NCBI GenBank assembly: GCA_964428355.1
Contig: CAYRYU010000007.1
Coordinates: 1 to 64,000, forward strand
Direction of reading: 5' to 3'
From: CAYRYU01 sp964428355
GTDB taxonomy: Bacteria; Muiribacteriota; Ozemobacteria; Ozemobacterales; Ozemobacteraceae
Length of the DNA stretch: 64,000 nt
The notes under the pieces are model-generated. The model searched no databases. It was given only the letters and a program-made list of their open reading frames with translations, and was not told the DNA's origin. The translations under genes were made by a program, and so were the position numbers. This document shows, piece by piece, positions 1 through 8,961 of the stretch. The first letter of the stretch is position 1. The number at the start of each line of letters is the position of its first letter.

Positions 1-765
1 GAAACGGTCCAGGGATCCTCAAGGGAGGTCCCACTGACCTCACTAACCCCGAGAAGCGAAGGTGGAGCCGATGTGAGCTTCGTCCTGGTCCTGGATCGGA
101 GTGGAAGCATGGCCGGGACTCCCCTGGCAGATCTGAAGACTGCCAGCAAGGCCTTTGTAGATAACATTCAACCTGGAGATGAGGTTGAATTGATCGCTTT
201 TGATTCATCCGTATCTACTCTTCAAGGTTTCACAGCCAATAAGCAAGCGCTGAAATCTGCCATCGACGGAATGAGTACGGGAGGATCGACCGCGATGTAC
301 GACGCTCTTGATCGGGCCATCACCACTCTGACCACGGGTCAAAGGAATGGAATCAAGTGCGTGATACTGATGACGGATGGGGTGAGTAACGCGGGGCAGA
401 CCCAAGCCCAGGTTTTGCCCAGGGTTGTCGCGGCAAACATTCCCGTGTACACTATCGGGCTGGGGAGCGGGGTCAGGGAAACCGACCTCCGAAAGATAGC
501 GGATGACTCCCACGCGGGGAAAAACGGAACCGGGTATTTCCACGCCCCCACTTCCGCACAACTGGCTTCCCTGTGTGCCCAGATCGCCAACGTCATCAGC
601 CAGATCTATGTACTGGAATGGGCTTCATCGGCCAATGCCGGCCAAGTTGTCGACGTGGATATCGCGGTGCGCTATACTGCGGCCCGGGGGACTTTCACCG
701 ACCACTTCTCGACGTCCTTTACCTGTCCCGCCGGAACGACACGGCGGGTTGGCCTGTTTCCCTGA
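1..765 (+). CDS. VWA domain protein, 5' end outside the window
   Basis: The frame is open from the first base, so the true start lies left of the window; a GTG at 73 would cut off the first strand of the domain. A von Willebrand factor A fold is shown by the MIDAS motif DRSGS (D32, S34, S36 counted from base 1), the GGSTAMYDAL segment that supplies the metal-binding Thr, and LMTDGVSNAG with the third metal Asp. After the VWA domain (about residues 24-200) comes a beta-rich tail ending in RRVGLFP. VWA proteins bind metal-dependent protein ligands, often at the cell surface or with MoxR-type ATPases; nothing visible here fixes the partner. A strong terminator hairpin follows the stop. Confidence 0.85.
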   Translation, partial: ETVQGSSREVPLTSLTPRSEGGADVSFVLVLDRSGSMAGTPLADLKTASKAFVDNIQPGDEVELIAFDSSVSTLQGFTANKQALKSAIDGMSTGGSTAMYDALDRAITTLTTGQRNGIKCVILMTDGVSNAGQTQAQVLPRVVAANIPVYTIGLGSGVRETDLRKIADDSHAGKNGTGYFHAPTSAQLASLCAQIANVISQIYVLEWASSANAGQVVDVDIAVRYTAARGTFTDHFSTSFTCPAGTTRRVGLFP

Positions 766-818
766 TCTTCCTCGAGAACCGGGGAAAGCGCCCCTTTCCC
801 CGGGGCAGGCGATAACCG

Positions 819-854
819 AAAAGAGCGCGAACCCTTCTGGGTCCGCGCTCTTTT
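819..854. terminator. Bidirectional intrinsic terminator between convergent genes
   Basis: The arms 819-829 (aaaagagcgcg) and 844-854 (cgcgctctttt) are perfect reverse complements of 11 bp. Four more pairs (accc/gggt) form inside, after one mismatch. The arms end in A-run and T-run, so a U-tract is made in either direction. It serves the VWA gene on the plus strand and the secreted repeat protein on the minus strand. Confidence 0.85.
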
Positions 855-867
855 CATTAACTCTGGA

Positions 868-1341
868 TTACTTTCCGGCGACCTTCCTGAAGTGACCTTT
901 CACGTGGGTTCCATCACTGGTGTAGTGACCGCTCACGAAGGTCTTGCCTTTCTTCCCGGTGACGGCCTTCTTGACCGCAACCCCACCGTCCATGACCTTG
1001 TTCTGGATCTTGTCACCGGCGGTGACGACGGCTTTCTTCGCGTTTCCGATCATTCCGGGACCGCTGACGGGGTTGGGCAGCTTGCGGAAATGGCCTTTAA
1101 CGTGGGTCCCGGTCTGGGTGTAGTGGCCCGAAACGAAAGTGGTATTCTGTTTTCCGGTGACCTTTTTCTTGGCTTTGAGGGCGGCATCCATGGCTCCGTT
1201 CTGTGCACCATCGACGACCTTCACGACGGCTTTTTTCGCTTTCGAAACCGGGCATGTTCCCTGGTTGGATGATCCTGCAAAAACCGGAGAAACCAACAGG
1301 GCACCAGCCACCACCACCGAAGCCAGAATTCCACTTTTCAT
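868..1341 (-). CDS. Secreted protein with two internal repeats, unknown function
   Basis: A 157-aa protein with a signal peptide (MKSGILASVVVAGALLVSPVFAG). The start at 1341 is chosen because GGAGGG sits just upstream and the signal peptide begins there; longer readings only add untranslated leader. The mature part is two copies of a roughly 60-residue unit. Each has a lysine/alanine-rich amphipathic segment with KKAVV, then a TGK stretch, then the near-identical end TFVSGHYT..GTHVKGHFRK. The protein is very basic. I do not recognise the family. A strong sigma-54 type promoter lies about 40 bp upstream, so expression probably depends on an enhancer-binding activator. It is likely periplasmic or surface-located. 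Confidence 0.75.
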   Translation of the reverse strand: MKSGILASVVVAGALLVSPVFAGSSNQGTCPVSKAKKAVVKVVDGAQNGAMDAALKAKKKVTGKQNTTFVSGHYTQTGTHVKGHFRKLPNPVSGPGMIGNAKKAVVTAGDKIQNKVMDGGVAVKKAVTGKKGKTFVSGHYTSDGTHVKGHFRKVAGK

Positions 1342-1382
1342 TTTTTTCCCTCCGCTTTCATTTTTTGTTTTGCGGGGGATAG

Positions 1383-1398
1383 CGCAATACCCGTGCCA
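1383..1398 (-). promoter_or_regulatory. Sigma-54 (RpoN) promoter for the repeat protein
   Basis: Read on the minus strand the bases are TGGCACGGGTATTGCG. This matches the -24/-12 consensus TGGCACG-N4-TTGCW at every fixed base except the last, with the invariant GG and GC correctly spaced. The -12 element is about 42 bp upstream of the ATG at 1341, which gives a leader of about 30 nt containing the GGAGGG ribosome site. Confidence 0.7.
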
Positions 1399-1490
1399 AA
1401 CCCGGCAATCTCTCGAAACCCTTTCCAGAAGCGATTTTCCAAGACCCTGCGGGAAATTCAGAATTTTCAGATGCCGAAACCCTATCAGTT

Positions 1491-1604
1491 TCACTGCCCA
1501 ACTTTCGTCATCCGATTCCCCTTTTCACCGAGAACCACGACCTCAAAGAAGACGCCCTCTTCGTCGCCTTTCTTGGCTTCTCCCTTGACCGTGGCGGTGA
1601 GTGG
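1491..1604 (-). pseudogene. Relic of a C25-protease C-terminal Ig-like domain
   Basis: Directly after the stop of the lipoprotein gene, in the same frame, the minus strand reads PLTATVKGEAKKGDEEGVFF followed by EVVVLGEKG and a stop at 1491. This closely matches the C-terminal domain of the C25 protease encoded at 5123-7084 (TTVTVKAEAKKADDESVSF, then KVVVLDAEG). There is no start codon, ribosome site or catalytic domain. It looks like the remaining tail fragment of a second protease gene, or a partial duplication. The alternative, a lipoprotein that once ended in this domain, is less likely because the lipoprotein ends in its own complete domain. Confidence 0.55.
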
Positions 1605-1622
1605 CCGCCAATGAGGTCGGAA

Positions 1623-4600
1623 TCATTTCTTGCGGATGACGATGGGGCTGTATGATCCTTGGGTGCTGTTCCGATCCCAGGAGGAGGTCGTTCCGTTGTC
1701 GAGTCGATACACCTGGACCTGCGAAGCGTCAAAAGGGACGAGTTCCGACGAGAGGACACGGTAGGCATAGGTATTGAAAACACCGCTTTCCAGAGGTGTT
1801 CCCAGGGTTCCCAGCTCCGCCATCGTCGCCATTCTCCATCCCCCTCCATCGACGTTCAGGTTCCCAGCCCAGGTGACGCTCTGATCCCAGGTCATACCCA
1901 TGGTGCCGAAGTATCCTTCATACCATTGCCAGGTCGTGTCTTGATCGGTGATCACCCCAGTCTTGGGGTCCTTGGTGAACTTCCCCGGCCGGCCGGAAAC
2001 CTCCGCGGATGCCCTGGATTCGAGATTTCCCTGGAACCCGCTCACGATGAAATAATACGTGGTGTAGTTCGTGAGATTCGTTACGGTGTGGGATGTGCCG
2101 GTCACGCTGACGACATTCGGATTCAGCATGCCCATATTCGCTTCAGTACCCCACCAGACATGGTAGCCGGTAGCTCCGGTGAGGGGGCTCCAGGACAAGG
2201 TCACCTGTTCCTTGCCGGGAACGGCCACCAGGTTTTCCGGACCGCTGCCGGGCATGCCGAAAACCTCTTGAGAGGGTTTCGATTCAGCCTGGATGGTCCC
2301 CTGGGGGGTGGTGAGATCCGGGCCGAGGGTGGTAACGACGAAGTAGGTGTCCTCCGTCGTTGACATCCCGGGAATGATCGCCGATGAAGTCGCGGCGGAA
2401 ACGGTCTTGCGGTTCGGTCCGGTTGCGATCACCCCTGGGGATTCGTTCCAATAGACGTTGTAGCCCGTCGCCCCTGGGATGGGATCCCAACTGACCTGAA
2501 CCCCTCCCAGAGCCCCGGCGGCCGTCGCGTTGATCGGTCGCGGAACGACGGCGATCTGATAGGGGGCACTGGCAGCGATGGTCTTGTCCCTCAAGATTGT
2601 CAAGCGGCAATCACAGTTGGTCAAGGACACCTCTCTGGCATCCGGGGCGGTGAATCGGTAAGGTTCGACATAGAAGTAGACCTCATCAGAATAGGGGAAC
2701 TGGTAGAGAATCGTGGTGACCGAGGTCGCTGGGGCGATGACGACTTCTTGCAGGCTGCTGTCGGGCATGGTCATCCTCGCGATAACGGGGGAAAAGAAAA
2801 CCGTTCCCGAAGTTTCGACGGGGATGAAGGATTCTCCGGGCTCAAGGACGGCAGGGGGCAGTACCACATTCTCGAACCTGCCCACCGGAAAAACGTCCTT
2901 CCATCGGGCGGAATCCGGGAAGACGATCTTGTTCGGGCTGTACATGAGGGCCTCGGCAATCTTGACGAGGTCCACGGTGCGATAAGCCAGCTCGGCCACC
3001 GCCACGGGTGTGGCAAGCTTTCGCAACCAGATCATAATGGTGGCCTTGAGATAGGACTTTTCGAAGTTCCGGTAAATGGCATGGTTGAGGGCTCTGATCA
3101 GGTTATAACTGGAAGCGGCACCCTCCACTCCCAGGGCGAATAGCCTTCCGAAAAGCTTGCGTGGCTCGACCGAACTTCCGGCAACATAGTTGGAGAAGAT
3201 ATTTTGGCAGGCTTCCACCAGTTCCACCGTGTCATTGTTGAAACGAGGTTTGGCGATGCCCAACGCAGCCACTGCGACTCCCAAAAGCCCGTCCGCCACC
3301 GAGATACCCACATCTTTTGTGAAAGTGAACCGTTGGTATCCCGATCGATTTTCGAACTCCTTGTCACCGAGGGCAGACCCCGCGATCCACCCCCACACAG
3401 TGGTCAAAGGAGAGAGGATGAATCCGCAGGTATCCTCACCATAACCCGCCCGTCGCACAAGGACATTGTTGGTGGTTCTGAGCGACAGGTTTTCCATCTT
3501 CGCATTATAGAAGCAGTTGGCACTGTTTTCGATCACGATTATGTCGCGGGACTTGGAGTTCAAAGTGATCGGACATGCGGGGGTGCTGGAATTGCGAATT
3601 GAGCCCAGGGGTCTCACCTGGTTGATGATCTCGGCGGAAATCTCGGCGGCCAGGTCATGGGGAACCTCATGTTTCTCGGGGTTGAGGGGGTCGGCGGGAT
3701 CCTCGCGTATCGCGTCCCCAAGGGCGGTCAAGAGCTGTGGATACTTTGCGTGCTGGGGCAGAAGTGTACGAACCTGGGCGATCTGGGCACTGGTAAGGGT
3801 TGGGAGAAGCGGATCGATGAGGATGAATGCTTCCGCCGTGCTCTCGAGCGAAATCGCCTGGTGCCCGCCGCCGGACTCGGGATGATGGATCCGGAGAAGG
3901 ACCGCGTTCTCCGAGCTGTTGGCGCAGACATCCACGGAAAAGGGAGTGGACGCCGGATCGGCGGACCGGCGGACAGTGGCGGACCCCGTTTCGCTTACCA
4001 AGCTTTCCCCGAACGCGTTCAGCACCTTCAGACTGGCTGTGGCAAGGCCGGTTCCCTGGGGGACGACGACGGCAATGCTTCCTGTGGCTGTGGGAAGGGG
4101 AAAACCAGTATCGAAGGAATCTTGGAGGGCGGAAAAAGCCAAATCAAGGATTCCGGGGTTCTTCAGATCGAACCTGGTAAGGAGAAGTCTGATCCAAGCC
4201 GTGAAATCCTGGGGAAGGCGTGCGAAAACCGCTTTTTCGGCAAGAACCCGCAAAACCAGCCTGACTGCGACATCCTCATCCATCGCCGTGTCTTTTGGGA
4301 CTATTACAAGGGTCGTGGGCTCCGTTGCCCGAAGTTCCGCCAGGCCGTGAAAATCGCTGAAAGAGCCGACCTTGCCTCCCGACAAACGCAGATCGCCGAT
4401 GCAGGGAAGGGCCGGAACGCCCGTAAAGGTCACCTCCGCCGTGCCGGATGCGTCCACGGGCACTGTCTTGGACAACGTCGTGGTCGGCTGGTCGGGTTGC
4501 CCCAAATGGATCAGCACCAGATTGGCCGTCAGGGTCGGGGAAGCCGCCTCTGCGGCCCGGATTCCTGCCAGAGGCCGGTGAACTGCATCCATGAGCGAGG

Positions 4601-4814
4601 AAAACGGTTGATCGGGAAGCCGGATCAGAAAGGTGACCTTCCCGGAAATTCCCGGTGAAGGAGGACGAGAAGCACTCCCCGGATCTGCGGCCCCATCCGG
4701 AGCCAGTTCTGGCCCCCCGGGGTTGCCGTTGAAAAGGCGGCAACCTGCAGCCAGAAAGCAGACAAGGGCAAGGATGAAAAGAACTGAAAAAAGGGAATAA
4801 GAAAATCGCGTCAT
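1623..4814 (-). CDS. Large lipoprotein with two fibronectin-III domains and a DUF1566-like end
   Basis: A 1063-aa protein. The start at 4814 follows GAGGAGC and gives a lipoprotein signal peptide with lipobox LAAGC, so the mature protein is lipid-anchored. The first 650 residues contain no domain I can name. Around residues 750-940 are two fibronectin type III-like modules with the paired motifs PGATGYNVYW and TGATGYHVWW. The last 110 residues resemble the DUF1566/Lcl_C fold (TWQWYEGYF, then GGGWRMATMAEL). Such proteins are usually exposed on the surface or in the periplasm and bind ligands. A perfect TTGACA lies at 4866-4871 upstream but has no good -10 box at normal spacing. The gene stands alone. 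Confidence 0.8.
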   Translation of the reverse strand: MTRFSYSLFSVLFILALVCFLAAGCRLFNGNPGGPELAPDGAADPGSASRPPSPGISGKVTFLIRLPDQPFSSLMDAVHRPLAGIRAAEAASPTLTANLVLIHLGQPDQPTTTLSKTVPVDASGTAEVTFTGVPALPCIGDLRLSGGKVGSFSDFHGLAELRATEPTTLVIVPKDTAMDEDVAVRLVLRVLAEKAVFARLPQDFTAWIRLLLTRFDLKNPGILDLAFSALQDSFDTGFPLPTATGSIAVVVPQGTGLATASLKVLNAFGESLVSETGSATVRRSADPASTPFSVDVCANSSENAVLLRIHHPESGGGHQAISLESTAEAFILIDPLLPTLTSAQIAQVRTLLPQHAKYPQLLTALGDAIREDPADPLNPEKHEVPHDLAAEISAEIINQVRPLGSIRNSSTPACPITLNSKSRDIIVIENSANCFYNAKMENLSLRTTNNVLVRRAGYGEDTCGFILSPLTTVWGWIAGSALGDKEFENRSGYQRFTFTKDVGISVADGLLGVAVAALGIAKPRFNNDTVELVEACQNIFSNYVAGSSVEPRKLFGRLFALGVEGAASSYNLIRALNHAIYRNFEKSYLKATIMIWLRKLATPVAVAELAYRTVDLVKIAEALMYSPNKIVFPDSARWKDVFPVGRFENVVLPPAVLEPGESFIPVETSGTVFFSPVIARMTMPDSSLQEVVIAPATSVTTILYQFPYSDEVYFYVEPYRFTAPDAREVSLTNCDCRLTILRDKTIAASAPYQIAVVPRPINATAAGALGGVQVSWDPIPGATGYNVYWNESPGVIATGPNRKTVSAATSSAIIPGMSTTEDTYFVVTTLGPDLTTPQGTIQAESKPSQEVFGMPGSGPENLVAVPGKEQVTLSWSPLTGATGYHVWWGTEANMGMLNPNVVSVTGTSHTVTNLTNYTTYYFIVSGFQGNLESRASAEVSGRPGKFTKDPKTGVITDQDTTWQWYEGYFGTMGMTWDQSVTWAGNLNVDGGGWRMATMAELGTLGTPLESGVFNTYAYRVLSSELVPFDASQVQVYRLDNGTTSSWDRNSTQGSYSPIVIRKK

Positions 4815-5080
4815 GGGGCGCTCCTCATTTGGGGGTTGCTTAACGGTCCCATTTCCAAACGGAATTGTCAACCCTTGAGCTCTGTCCAAGGGGAAATCCA
4901 TTCGATTATCCAGGCGGACTTGGGGGGGGTCCGATCTCGGTCCGAGCCTGACTTGCCGGTAGTTTTTTTCTTTGGGGGAGTGTGTTTTGAGGGAGACATC
5001 TTTCCGGGCCATGAACCCGAAAAGAACTTGATGATGGACCACGAAAGCAGGTTCCCGTTAAAAATGGCGGAAACAACAAA
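4815..5080. other. Intergenic region without a supported gene
   Basis: It holds the ribosome site and probable promoter area of the lipoprotein gene on the minus strand, including TTGACA at 4866-4871. The short plus-strand open frame here has no ribosome site and no recognisable composition. I see no RNA structure beyond the terminator at 5081-5107. Confidence 0.5.
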
Positions 5081-5107
5081 CCGGGGGGCTGGAAACCAGC
5101 CCCCCGG
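5081..5107 (-). terminator. Intrinsic terminator of the C25 protease gene
   Basis: A perfect 12-bp stem (ccggggggctgg / ccagccccccgg) with a 3-nt loop lies 15 bp past the protease stop. On the minus strand it is followed by the T-rich stretch tttgttgttt. Confidence 0.85.
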
Positions 5108-5122
5108 TGATTGAAAACCAGA

Positions 5123-7084
5123 TCAGAACTCGATTTTCTGGTCGACGACCGGAACCAGGTCGGCGCCGGTGACGGTCACGTAGGTGTTGCCCTTGGCGGC
5201 GAAGGTGGCGGCAGCTTCACCCTGGTCATTGGTGAAAGCGGTGGCCGAGGTTTCGACCTTCTCAGTGTAGATGCAGACGCGGGCGCTGGGAACGGCTTTC
5301 CCCTCGGCGTCGAGGACGACGACCTTGAAGGAGACGCTCTCATCGTCGGCTTTCTTGGCTTCGGCCTTGACGGTGACGGTGGTGGGAGCCTTGAAGCGGG
5401 CGAGGAGGGTGCCGTCGCCGAACAGGTGCCACTGCTCGAGCATCATGACGCCGCTGCCCTTGGGCTCGGTTCCGTATACTTCGAGACCTTTGATGATCCC
5501 GTTCATCGCGAGTCCGCCGACGGTTTTGTAGGTTTCTTTAACGATGTATTCCTTGGAGATCTCGGCCTGGACGATGCAGGGGGGAACCCATTCCTGGTTG
5601 GTGGAGGCGCCGAAGATGGCGACCGCACCGCGGGGTTTCTCGATGTCGCCGGAGCGCATCCAGGCTTCGCAGAAGCAGGTCTTGCCGACGAACGCGCCGT
5701 TCACGCAGGCGACGCTCCAGATGATGGGCATCTTCCAGCCGTTGGTGAGGGCTGCGCAGTCGGTGTTGCTGAAGTAGGTGGTTCCCCAGCTGGTGGTGGA
5801 ACCATGGCCGATGTAGTTGATAAGGCTGCGGCCTTCGTTGACGGCGGCGGCAACCATGGCCTTGTTGGCGGTGGGATCATAGATCTTGTCGGTGTTGACG
5901 AATTTCCAGGCTTCGAGAGCCACGCGGAGTTCCTCGCAGCGGGCGAAGTCGGTGGGATTGCCCTGGTTGCTGGCGATTCCGACGGCGCGGTGATACCACT
6001 TGGCATCGTCGCCGGTCGAGGGGAATTGCTCGTAGTTCACGAACTTGGCGACCTGGTAGGCCACTTCGGTGGGGGTGGTGGCGGAAAGCCGGCTGATGAT
6101 GCAGTCGGGAACGTGGTCGTTTCCGGCGAGCTTGGTGTAGCAAGGATCGGAATCGGCGTTTTCCTTCACGCCCTTGAGGGTGGGAACCTGCTCGGCATCG
6201 CCCACGATCATGATGTGGGTAAGTCCGCCCTTGTCGTATTCCTTCTGGATGAAAGCGAGGATGTCCTTGTTGGTTGCGCCGGCTTCGCTCGATTTGGCGA
6301 CGACGACGGCGATTCCGCATTTCTGCTTCCAGGCGACGAAGGGACCGATGGCTTCGAGAAGGCTGTCATGGCAGATGATCAGGAGACGGCCGTTCTCTTC
6401 GAGGCGGGGAAGCCGCTTGGCGGCTCCGGCGAAGTTCACGAACGCTTTCCGATAGATGGGTTCGTACACTTTGCTGATTCCCTGGGGTTTGGAAATGGTG
6501 TTGACACCCTTGCCGTCAACGTATTCGACGGTGACGGTGAAGTTCCGGTGGATCCGGATCTTGTTCTGGACGGGATTGTACTGGACCGGGTTGACCAGGA
6601 GGCGGACGCCGCGGATATCGCGGAAGATGAAGGGGGAATCCATCGCGACGAGCTTGTCGTCCGAGGGATACCAGGCATCCTTGGTGTAGGTTTCCCCGTA
6701 GGTGTAGGGAACGCTGCTGGGATCGACATCACGAGTGAAATTGCCCTTGCTGGGGGCAACCGGCATGTCGAGGGGGATGACTTCCGCTTCGCTGCGGGAG
6801 ACTTTGAAGGAAACGTTCTTCTTGGGGTCGATCATGACGAGGGCGGTGAAATACGGGAGGGCGGGGGCGCCCTTCTCGAAGCTCACCTGGCCGTTTGGAA
6901 GGGAAAGGCTGAGGGCGGGTTTTCCCAAGACGTCGATCTGGTCAGTCTTCAGCTCCGGGGCGTTCACTTCGAGCTCGGTGTTGAAGCCCTTCGAGGCCTT
7001 CACCGAAATTCCCGAAGCTGCGAAAACGGCCCCGGTCGTACAAACCAGAACCGCCAGGACGAAGGGGAGAATAAAACGCTTCAC
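5123..7084 (-). CDS. Secreted gingipain-type cysteine protease (peptidase C25)
   Basis: A 653-aa exported protease. An ATG at 7090 lies only one base after AAGGAGG. The GTG at 7084 has ideal spacing and starts a normal signal peptide (MKRFILPFVLAVLVC, cleavage near AVFA), so it is preferred. A propeptide-like region is followed by the C25 catalytic domain (about residues 230-540). Its His lies in NYIGHGST (about H427) and its Cys in SVACVNGAF (about C460), the two catalytic residues of the family. The last 85 residues form an Ig-like domain (TTVTVKAEAKK...) of the kind found on secreted proteases. Proteases of this family cleave after Arg or Lys or act in envelope maturation; the specificity is not readable here. 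It has its own promoter and terminator. Confidence 0.9.
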   Translation of the reverse strand: MKRFILPFVLAVLVCTTGAVFAASGISVKASKGFNTELEVNAPELKTDQIDVLGKPALSLSLPNGQVSFEKGAPALPYFTALVMIDPKKNVSFKVSRSEAEVIPLDMPVAPSKGNFTRDVDPSSVPYTYGETYTKDAWYPSDDKLVAMDSPFIFRDIRGVRLLVNPVQYNPVQNKIRIHRNFTVTVEYVDGKGVNTISKPQGISKVYEPIYRKAFVNFAGAAKRLPRLEENGRLLIICHDSLLEAIGPFVAWKQKCGIAVVVAKSSEAGATNKDILAFIQKEYDKGGLTHIMIVGDAEQVPTLKGVKENADSDPCYTKLAGNDHVPDCIISRLSATTPTEVAYQVAKFVNYEQFPSTGDDAKWYHRAVGIASNQGNPTDFARCEELRVALEAWKFVNTDKIYDPTANKAMVAAAVNEGRSLINYIGHGSTTSWGTTYFSNTDCAALTNGWKMPIIWSVACVNGAFVGKTCFCEAWMRSGDIEKPRGAVAIFGASTNQEWVPPCIVQAEISKEYIVKETYKTVGGLAMNGIIKGLEVYGTEPKGSGVMMLEQWHLFGDGTLLARFKAPTTVTVKAEAKKADDESVSFKVVVLDAEGKAVPSARVCIYTEKVETSATAFTNDQGEAAATFAAKGNTYVTVTGADLVPVVDQKIEF

Positions 7085-7138
7085 AATCATTCCTCCTTGT
7101 GAATTTATTTCCTTATTATGAGGGAGAGAATTTCCTTA

Positions 7139-7167
7139 ATTATAACCCATGGAGGATTTTCCCACAA
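7139..7167 (-). promoter_or_regulatory. Sigma-70 type promoter of the C25 protease gene
   Basis: On the minus strand a perfect TATAAT (complement of 7139-7144) is preceded at 17 bp by TTGTGG (complement of 7162-7167). The expected start of transcription is about 45-50 nt before the GTG start. Confidence 0.6.
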
Positions 7168-7272
7168 CCCCCTGGTGGATTCAATTCACCCGTGGCCGGA
7201 GGGGCTCCAAATGCGGGGAAAGCCATCGAACCTGCCTTTGGGAAGTTCCATGGAATATGCGCAAAAATCCTC

Positions 7273-8961
7273 TCAGGGAGGAAGGCGGGTGGGAATTTTT
7301 TCTGGGAATCCCGAAACCTGGAAGGGGGGCCAGACCGCGGGTAGATTTGAGCGCCACGGCATCAGGAACAGCACCAGCGAATCTCCCCCCCCGGTAAGGT
7401 TCCGCTGTACGGAGCGTTGCATGACCGGCTTGAAGGCTTCGGGGCGCGCCACGATCTCGGGGTACCAATACGGGAAAATCACGAGCAGATCGGGTTTGAC
7501 CAACTCGAGGAATTTGTCCACCTTCCCGCCTCTTCGCCAGGGTACCGCTTCAGGAGTCGCCAACCCCTCGACATCGATGATCTTTTGTCGGCCAAAATAC
7601 GAAAAGGCGCCGATATCGTGGGTGGCGACGACAAGCGAGGGGGAAAGGGACTCCCCCATCCATCTTCCCAGGCTTACCTGAAGGTCATTGATGTTCTTGA
7701 CCTCTTTTCCGAAGTCGTCGATCAGGCTTGCTTGTCGGTCGAAAACGAAAAGGGCGGAAATGAAGACGGGAATCAAAACCCAATTAGGACGCCCATTGGA
7801 AGCCCACCCCGCCAAGAAAGCCCCGACCCCGAAAATCGAGGAAAGAAGCACAGGAGCCGCAAGATAGCGCCCGTGAAAAAGGATCAGGGATTCAGGGCCG
7901 GCCACCCAACCCACGGCCACTGAATAGAGGAAGACTCCAGCACCACCCCAACCGAGGGTTTTCCCCAGACCGATGGGAAGGGATCCGGGCCAGAAGATAA
8001 CGACCAACAGGGGACCCAACAGGATCAGCGGGCTCAGGGGATTCTCCCCAAAAACGAACCAGGCGGTCTCGGAGACATCTTTCGCCGCCGACGAAACCAT
8101 GGCTCCAGGTAAAGTAGCCAACCCCGCTTCGGTGATGACGCGAGGAATCGCCCTTTCTGTCATCTTCGCGGTGAATGTTCCCGGGAGCGGGTGACCAGCC
8201 AACCCCACTTCGACAACCATTCCCGAGACGATGACCAACCCCGCAACCCCCAAAAACATGAAAGCCCTTTTGGGGGAAAACCCAGCGCGCCCACTTTGCC
8301 ATCCGGAAGAAACCGCTGCGACGAGAAGGAACAATCCGTTCTCGGGGCGGCAGAGGACCGCCCCCCCCCAGAAAAGGGGTGGCAACAGCGCACCGCTCCT
8401 TTCGCCCAAGAAGCTTTCGATCGAGAAGACGGTAGCCCAGAGGCAGACTCCGATGGTCAGGGGGACCTCCATTCCGGACAGGGCTCCCCAGACCACCGGA
8501 AAGGCGGACCAGGCGACCAAGGCCCCCAAAAAAACGGGGACCGCCTCGGGAACAAAGCGCCGGAAGATTCTTATGGATGCCCAGACGGCCCAGAGGGTCA
8601 GCAGGATTCCGCATCCTTTGACCGCCAGAACCAGGGCTTTCAGCCCAAGGGGCTTGAAAAGAACGTGAAGAAGGGCAATCCAAAGTGTCCAGGGAAGGCT
8701 CGTCGAAACGTTTACCGGAACCCCCGGGTTGATCCCGAACCCGGACCCCTCCGCAAGGTTCCTTCCCAGTGCCATGTGGATCCACGAATCGTCGAGCGGG
8801 AATCCCCAGACATGGCCGTTTTCAAGGAATTCGGCGCGCAGGGCAAGACCGGCACCTGTCAGGAAAACAGCTGCCATCCCTAGAAAGACCCGGAATCCGG
8901 CACCCCCGATTCCCCTTGAGGAATCTGCGAGGCCTGGATTCGAGGCAAACCCCAAGTTCAC
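7273..8961 (-). CDS. Multi-spanning GT-C type glycosyltransferase-like membrane protein
   Basis: A 562-aa protein with about ten hydrophobic segments. The N-terminal half has the pattern of lipid-sugar-dependent GT-C enzymes: a first helix, then an outer loop with DDSWIHMALGRNLAEGSG, where the acidic pair is the usual catalytic or metal site, then NPGVPVNVSTSLPWT. The C-terminal soluble part contains VATHDIGAFSYFG and KPDLLVIFPYWYP, typical of uncharacterised members. It probably moves a sugar from a polyprenyl carrier onto a lipid or protein on the outer face of the inner membrane. The GTG start overlaps the stop of the upstream holin-like gene by 4 nt, so the two are translationally coupled. 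Confidence 0.7.
   Translation of the reverse strand: MNLGFASNPGLADSSRGIGGAGFRVFLGMAAVFLTGAGLALRAEFLENGHVWGFPLDDSWIHMALGRNLAEGSGFGINPGVPVNVSTSLPWTLWIALLHVLFKPLGLKALVLAVKGCGILLTLWAVWASIRIFRRFVPEAVPVFLGALVAWSAFPVVWGALSGMEVPLTIGVCLWATVFSIESFLGERSGALLPPLFWGGAVLCRPENGLFLLVAAVSSGWQSGRAGFSPKRAFMFLGVAGLVIVSGMVVEVGLAGHPLPGTFTAKMTERAIPRVITEAGLATLPGAMVSSAAKDVSETAWFVFGENPLSPLILLGPLLVVIFWPGSLPIGLGKTLGWGGAGVFLYSVAVGWVAGPESLILFHGRYLAAPVLLSSIFGVGAFLAGWASNGRPNWVLIPVFISALFVFDRQASLIDDFGKEVKNINDLQVSLGRWMGESLSPSLVVATHDIGAFSYFGRQKIIDVEGLATPEAVPWRRGGKVDKFLELVKPDLLVIFPYWYPEIVARPEAFKPVMQRSVQRNLTGGGDSLVLFLMPWRSNLPAVWPPFQVSGFPEKIPTRLPP

Noticed and set aside
4843..4871. Promoter of the fibronectin-III lipoprotein at TTGACA 4866-4871
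   Set aside because: The -35 is perfect, but no acceptable -10 box lies 16-18 bp away, so it was not listed as a feature.
5111..7102. 663-codon plus-strand open frame opposite the C25 protease
   Set aside because: It mirrors the protease codons, is rich in Gly, Asp and Val as expected for an antisense shadow, and lacks a ribosome site. The minus strand has a signal peptide and catalytic motifs.
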